From: Mycolicibacterium moriokaense
GTDB lineage: Bacteria; Actinomycetota; Actinomycetes; Mycobacteriales; Mycobacteriaceae
Length of the DNA stretch: 64,000 nt
NCBI RefSeq assembly: GCF_003201655.1
Contig: NZ_QJJU01000020.1
Span: forward strand, 47,869-111,868
Direction: 5' to 3'
Both the position numbers and the translations under genes were made by a program. Positions 60,733 to 64,000 of this stretch are shown piece after piece. A model generated the notes under the pieces. It was not told the DNA's origin and did no database searches. It was given only the letters and a program-made list of their open reading frames with translations. Numbering within the stretch: position 1 is the stretch's first letter; each line of letters starts with the position of its first letter.

Positions 60733-61604
60733 ACTCCATCGAAGACACCAAAAACGATCTGATGTCCCCGCAGCGCAGCGGATGGTTGCTCGGGGTAGGG
60801 CAGTTACCGCTGTTCTACCGGACCTGGCAGCCCGCCACCGACGCTCGCGCCGCCGTCTTGATCACCCACGGCCTCGGAGATCACAGTGGCCGCTACGCCG
60901 ACCTAGCGGAATCCCTTGTCGCAGAGGGCAACGCGGTTTATGCCCTCGACCAACGTGGCCATGGTCGCTCAGCAGGTCCGCGGACCGCCGGCCGGATCGT
61001 CGACTCCGTGGCCGACCTATCCGCAATGGTCGGGCTCATCAAACGAGACCTTCCCGGCCGCAAAGTATTTCTCGTCGGGCACAGTTGGGGCGGCCTCGTC
61101 ACGTTGGCCTACGCGGTCAGGCACGCGCACGACGTTGACGGCTTGATACTGTCCGCCCCGGCCGCGCGGCCGAAGAACGCGTCGGCGGTCCAAATCCTGC
61201 TCGGCAAACTGCTCGCCAACATCGCACCCAACACCGGAGTCGCCACAATTCCCTACGACAAAGTCAGCAGCGACCGCAGCGTCGTCGACGCACAGCGCCA
61301 AGATCCGCTCACCTACCAAGGACCCATCCGCGCTCGCATGGCCAGCGACACCCTTAGGGCGATGAAAGACGTCGCGACCGGCTTACCTACCCTCACGCTT
61401 CCCGTCCTTCTGCTGCACGGCACCGACGATGTCATCGCCGACCCGTCAACGAGCCGCTTCGTCCACAACACGATCGGCTCACAGGACCGAACGCTCAAAC
61501 TCTATGAAGGCCGATGGCACCAGGTTTTCAACGAACCCCAACGCGAATCCGTCTACGCCGACGTCAACACATGGCTCAACAGCCAACGAACGGCGAAACC
61601 CTAG
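60729..61604 (+). CDS. Alpha/beta hydrolase (monoacylglycerol-lipase-like)
   Basis: The 291-residue protein has VLITHGLGDHSGRYADLAESLV, YALDQRGHGRSAG, the nucleophile elbow VGHSWGGLV, an acid in LLHGTDDVIADP and the His in YEGRWHQVFNEP, a full Ser-Asp-His triad. The layout resembles bacterial monoacylglycerol lipases (lysophospholipase group). Last gene of the operon. It may release the organic acid or ester substrate handled by the other enzymes. Confidence 0.92.
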   Translation: MNSIEDTKNDLMSPQRSGWLLGVGQLPLFYRTWQPATDARAAVLITHGLGDHSGRYADLAESLVAEGNAVYALDQRGHGRSAGPRTAGRIVDSVADLSAMVGLIKRDLPGRKVFLVGHSWGGLVTLAYAVRHAHDVDGLILSAPAARPKNASAVQILLGKLLANIAPNTGVATIPYDKVSSDRSVVDAQRQDPLTYQGPIRARMASDTLRAMKDVATGLPTLTLPVLLLHGTDDVIADPSTSRFVHNTIGSQDRTLKLYEGRWHQVFNEPQRESVYADVNTWLNSQRTAKP

Positions 61605-62059
61605 GGGAGGTCAGCAGACCAGCCCCGGTCGGCCAATCCGGTCCCTGAAGGACCAGACATATCGTGACCAGCAGCCCATCTCGGCAGCAGCCAGGGGCGT
61701 ACTGTTCCGGCTCACCCAGATCATGCGCGGCTGGTGAGCCTCCTTCGGGCACGCAGTCGCCGAACACGCCATGGGTTCCTTGGCAAACTTCGTGTCACAC
61801 AGGGTGATCCGCTGGTGGACGAGACTAGCCCGTGGCGCTTCGCTGCGGCAATTCGTACCGCGTGCCAGAGCGGCTCCGGTAGTGCATTGTCCGGGGTGGG
61901 TATTGGCCTGCGGATGGGGGTCGGGGTGAGGCGGGCCATCCCGCGAAGCATCCACGGTGTGCGCCTGGCAAGCACCGCCATTGCGCGGTCCGACGGGCGC
62001 ATCGCGGTCCGAGCGCCGGGGGTTGCGAGCTGGCGCATGAGACGTAAGGGAATTCGTCA
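61605..62059. other. Gene-free accessory gap
   Basis: Reading frames in this 455-bp stretch are low-complexity and resemble no protein. It may hold remnants of decayed sequence between the operon and the Fic locus. No hairpin strong enough to call a terminator was found directly after the operon. Confidence 0.4.
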
Positions 62060-62179
62060 ATGGTCCGTACGTTGGCAAGTCGCACAAAGGTCAACAGCGC
62101 GGAAGTCGTCGACTTCCGCTTCACCGTCCAGCGGATTCGGTTGAGTGAGGACGTGGTCGACTTCCGCTTCAACGTGTAG
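62060..62179 (+). CDS. Possible 39-residue ORF with two VVDFRF repeats
   Basis: ATG at 62060, preceded by AAGGG, opens a 39-codon frame containing EVVDFRFTV and DVVDFRFNV 16 residues apart. The DNA repeat GTCGACTTCCGCTTCA-CGT occurs at 62108-62127 and 62156-62175 with one mismatch. GCGGAAGTC/GACTTCCGC at 62099-62119 also makes a 9-bp hairpin. It could be a duplicated fragment of a transposon-derived gene or a true peptide. No family recognised; 62180-62342 looks empty. Confidence 0.3.
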   Translation: MVRTLASRTKVNSAEVVDFRFTVQRIRLSEDVVDFRFNV

Positions 62180-62342
62180 AGATGTAGGTCAGAGGCAATT
62201 TTGGTGGCCTTACGCCATAGATGGCCGACAGAGTTCTGATGAAGTTGGGTGCTCACCCTCGCCTGGAAAGAGCCAGCTCTGCCCGTCCTCTCCAGGCATT
62301 GTGGCCTCCCCATCCTGTGTTAACTGAAGTTACCGGCCCTTG

Positions 62343-62374
62343 TTAACTTCACTTAACCATGTAAGTGAAGTTAA
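62343..62374. promoter_or_regulatory. Operator-like 13-bp perfect inverted repeat before fic
   Basis: TTAACTTCACTTA (62343-62355) and its exact complement (62362-62374) are separated by 6 nt and lie 9 bp upstream of the Fic ATG. A TTAACT-like half occurs further up at 62320. The stretch is AT-rich against the surrounding GC-rich DNA, fitting a site for a regulator, perhaps the Fic protein's own C-terminal HTH. Confidence 0.8.
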
Positions 62375-62383
62375 ACTGAAACA

Positions 62384-63556
62384 ATGACTTCACTTCGCCC
62401 CGTCACCTACCAGAACGTTCGTTGGGAACCGCAGGGGAAGAAGTACGCGAGCGCGGCGGTGCCCAAGTACGGCACCTACCACCTCACTGTGCCGGCTCGC
62501 ATTGCTGACCTGGTCTTGGACTTGCCACCGTCAGTGTTCGCAGACGCCGAGTCCGCCAGCCACGAGATCACTCGTTTCGACGCCGAACTCGGAGGCGAAA
62601 TCGCACCATTTGCCGCCGTGCTGCTGCGATCCGAGTCCGCTGCAAGCTCGCAGATCGAGAATTTGACCGCATCAGCCCGCGCTATTGCCGAGGCCGAGTT
62701 GCCCGGTGGTAAGGCCAAGCGCAACGCTGAGATGATCGTCGCCAACACCGCTGCGATGCAAGCAGCGGTCGCCCTGTCCGACACCATCAACGCCGACGCC
62801 ATCCTGGCGATGCACCGCGCGTTGATGGTCAACGTGCCACGCCACACGCCAGGCGAATTCCGTACCGAGCCAGTGTGGATCGGCGGTGGCTCCACCCCTA
62901 TCGGCGCGACATTCGTCGGACCGCGCCACGAGACGGTCCCCGGCGCGATCGGCGACCTGATCGCCTACGCGCAACGCGCCGACGTTCCCGCGCTGCCGCA
63001 GATCGCGGTTGGCCATGCACAGTTCGAGACAATTCACCCCTTCACCGACGGGAACGGGCGCACGGGCCGAGCACTGGTGCAAGCCATGCTGCGCAACAAA
63101 AGCCTGACGCGCCAAGTAACGGTGCCGGTCTCGGCAGGACTACTGGCCGACACGGACGGATACTTCGCCGCGTTGACTAGCTATCGCGAAGGTGACGCTG
63201 CGCCGATCGTCGAGCGCTTCTCGCAAGCCACCGTCCTGGCAATAGCAAACGGGCGGCAACTAGTCGCCGACCTTCGCGGTATCCGGGAGAGGTGGAACGA
63301 TGTGATCACCGCGCGGTCCGACTCAGCGGTTTGGAAGGTTGCCGATTTGTTGACTCGTCGCGCGGTCGTAAACGCCGCACTGCTGGCGAAGGAGCTGGGT
63401 ATCGACTCCACCAACGCTCATCGCTACCTCAACCCGCTCACCGAGGCGGGAATCCTTATCGAGACGACCAGTGGACCCCGCAACCGAGTGTGGCGTTCTC
63501 CTGAAGTGCTCGCCGCTCTCGACGCCTTCGCCGAACGCGCGGGGCGGCGAGGGTGA
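62384..63556 (+). CDS. Fic family protein with N-terminal inhibitory helix and C-terminal wHTH
   Basis: The 390-residue protein has the full Fic motif HPFTDGNGRTGR (His218 catalytic). An inhibitory motif SSQIEN (Glu92) fits (S/T)xxxE(G/N), which places it in the class with an intramolecular alpha-inh helix. The C-terminal ~110 residues (KVADLLTRRAVVNAALLAKELGIDSTNAHRYLNPLTEAGILIETTSGPRNRVWRSPEVL) read as a winged helix. It should AMPylate a host protein when the inhibition is relieved. Perfect inverted repeat lies 9 bp upstream; autoregulation is inferred. Confidence 0.93.
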   Translation: MTSLRPVTYQNVRWEPQGKKYASAAVPKYGTYHLTVPARIADLVLDLPPSVFADAESASHEITRFDAELGGEIAPFAAVLLRSESAASSQIENLTASARAIAEAELPGGKAKRNAEMIVANTAAMQAAVALSDTINADAILAMHRALMVNVPRHTPGEFRTEPVWIGGGSTPIGATFVGPRHETVPGAIGDLIAYAQRADVPALPQIAVGHAQFETIHPFTDGNGRTGRALVQAMLRNKSLTRQVTVPVSAGLLADTDGYFAALTSYREGDAAPIVERFSQATVLAIANGRQLVADLRGIRERWNDVITARSDSAVWKVADLLTRRAVVNAALLAKELGIDSTNAHRYLNPLTEAGILIETTSGPRNRVWRSPEVLAALDAFAERAGRRG

Positions 63557-63647
63557 CCGCTGCTTATCCATGAGCGGGCCGTCGACCCTCATATCCAGAT
63601 TGCGGGTGTGTCTCATTTCTAACGTTCTCATCTTCTCTAATGCCGAC

Positions 63648-63884
63648 TCAGAAGTGCGCCGCAGCTATACCAACGGGTGCGAGCATCGGGTCTTCGCGGC
63701 TTTCGCCGGCCAGGAAGTGATGGCGCGGCATCGTGACGAATGCCCGCCGCAGCGCCTTCGCCCGCGCGGCGGCGTCAGGCACCATCCACGTCATCACCGG
63801 ATCGTCATAAAACGCATGACCCAGCACCACGGACAGCTCACGAACGTCCGCCCTCAGAGCTGGCCGCACATCGATGTGCCCCAT
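63648..63884 (-). pseudogene. Truncated GNAT acetyltransferase
   Basis: The 78-codon frame starts HIDVRPALRADVRELSVVLGHAFYDDPVMTWMVPDAAARAKALRRAFVTMPRHHF, the N-terminal third of a GNAT protein, then hits a stop. The acetyl-CoA-binding Q/RxxGxG/A core is missing. GAGGAA precedes the ATG, so the 5' end looks intact and the 3' end was lost at the junction with the Fic region. 63557-63647 holds no recognisable continuation. Confidence 0.75.
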
Positions 63885-63918
63885 TTCCTCACTGTCGCAT
63901 GATTCTGTCGGCGACGCG

Positions 63919-64000
63919 TGAAAACTGACCCCGTGTCGACGCCTGAATTCTGACCCCCTTCGACCGACTCTCGGTGCATGAGCCGAGAGGAGAAGGGAGT
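63919..64000 (+). mobile_element. Left end of an IS21-like element with truncated transposase start
   Basis: TGAAAACTGACCCC (63919-63932) and TGAATTCTGACCCC (63944-63957) form a repeat pair with 25-nt period; both are followed by a TCGAC. Multiple such terminal repeats are typical of IS21-family ends. An ATG at 63978 opens MSREEKG-type codons cut by the window edge, like the start of an actinobacterial IstA. The insertion borders the truncated GNAT gene. Confidence 0.65.

Noticed and set aside
61611..62313. Minus-strand frames of 158 and 162 residues in the post-operon gap
   Set aside because: Low-complexity composition with no recognisable segment; the two conflict with each other.
1..64000. 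CRISPR arrays, tRNA, rRNA, replication origin
   Set aside because: No regularly spaced repeats, tRNA cloverleaf, rRNA core or DnaA-box cluster was seen by eye.

Overview
The window looks like the chromosome of a rapidly growing mycobacterium (Mycolicibacterium type). It is GC-rich, uses many GTG starts and ATGA/GTGA stop-start overlaps, and follows the gene order of the Mycobacterium tuberculosis Rv0943c-Rv0984 interval: Fpg-like glycosylase, SDR, pgi, chorismate mutase, uvrD1, M23 peptidase, sucCD, an LLM oxidoreductase, Rv0954, perM, purN-purH, an AAA/vWA pair, echA7-fadE12-accA2-accD2-fadE13-atuA, rpmF, mprA-mprB-pepD-moaB2. An MspA-type porin, cobF and many lipid-type oxidoreductases point to an environmental species rather than the tuberculosis complex.

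Layout. 1-4.1 kb: 3' part of a transmembrane Ser/Thr kinase with a two-propeller Kelch ectodomain, tail to tail with an FHA-HTH protein, then a membrane protein. 4.1-13.3 kb: accessory lipid-type genes (two TetR regulators with divergent operators, acyl-CoA dehydrogenase, SDR, F420-type LLM oxidoreductase behind a KstR-like site, MFS transporter, diiron oxygenase plus a shortened flavoprotein, cobF, MpaB-like oxygenase). 13.3-28.1 kb: conserved housekeeping block (holin-like, Fpg, SDR, pgi, aldehyde dehydrogenase, acyltransferase-3, chorismate mutase, UvrD1, M23 peptidase, sucCD). A Crp-type site lies between the peptidase and sucC. 28.2-34.1 kb: thiolase-like protein, a second LLM gene with a KstR-like site, SfnG-like monooxygenase, the Rv0954 homologue and PerM. 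34.1-40.4 kb: purN-purH, MoxR-like ATPase and vWA protein, DUF1707 protein. 40.4-51.3 kb: NmrA-like protein, an HTTM pair, then a six-gene acyl-CoA dehydrogenase/carboxylase operon on the minus strand with translationally coupled junctions and a candidate TetR operator at its head. 51.4-57.2 kb: rpmF, the envelope-stress system mprAB-pepD-moaB2, a Crp-site-preceded 52-residue protein and the porin.

57.4-64 kb is the most accessory part. An LmrA/YxaF-type TetR sits behind an operator of the form TAGA-N4-TCTA. A second site of the same form precedes a five-gene operon: metallo-beta-lactamase-fold hydrolase, tautomerase, fumarylacetoacetate-hydrolase-family enzyme, RidA and alpha/beta hydrolase. 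I read this as a self-contained catabolic or detoxification module of unknown substrate. It is followed by an almost gene-free stretch, a tiny ORF with an internal repeat, an autoinhibited-type Fic protein behind a perfect 13-bp inverted repeat, a truncated GNAT gene, and the end of an apparent IS21-family element at the window edge.

No tRNA, rRNA, CRISPR array or origin was seen. All functional names rest on reading motifs and gene order by eye; no database search was run.
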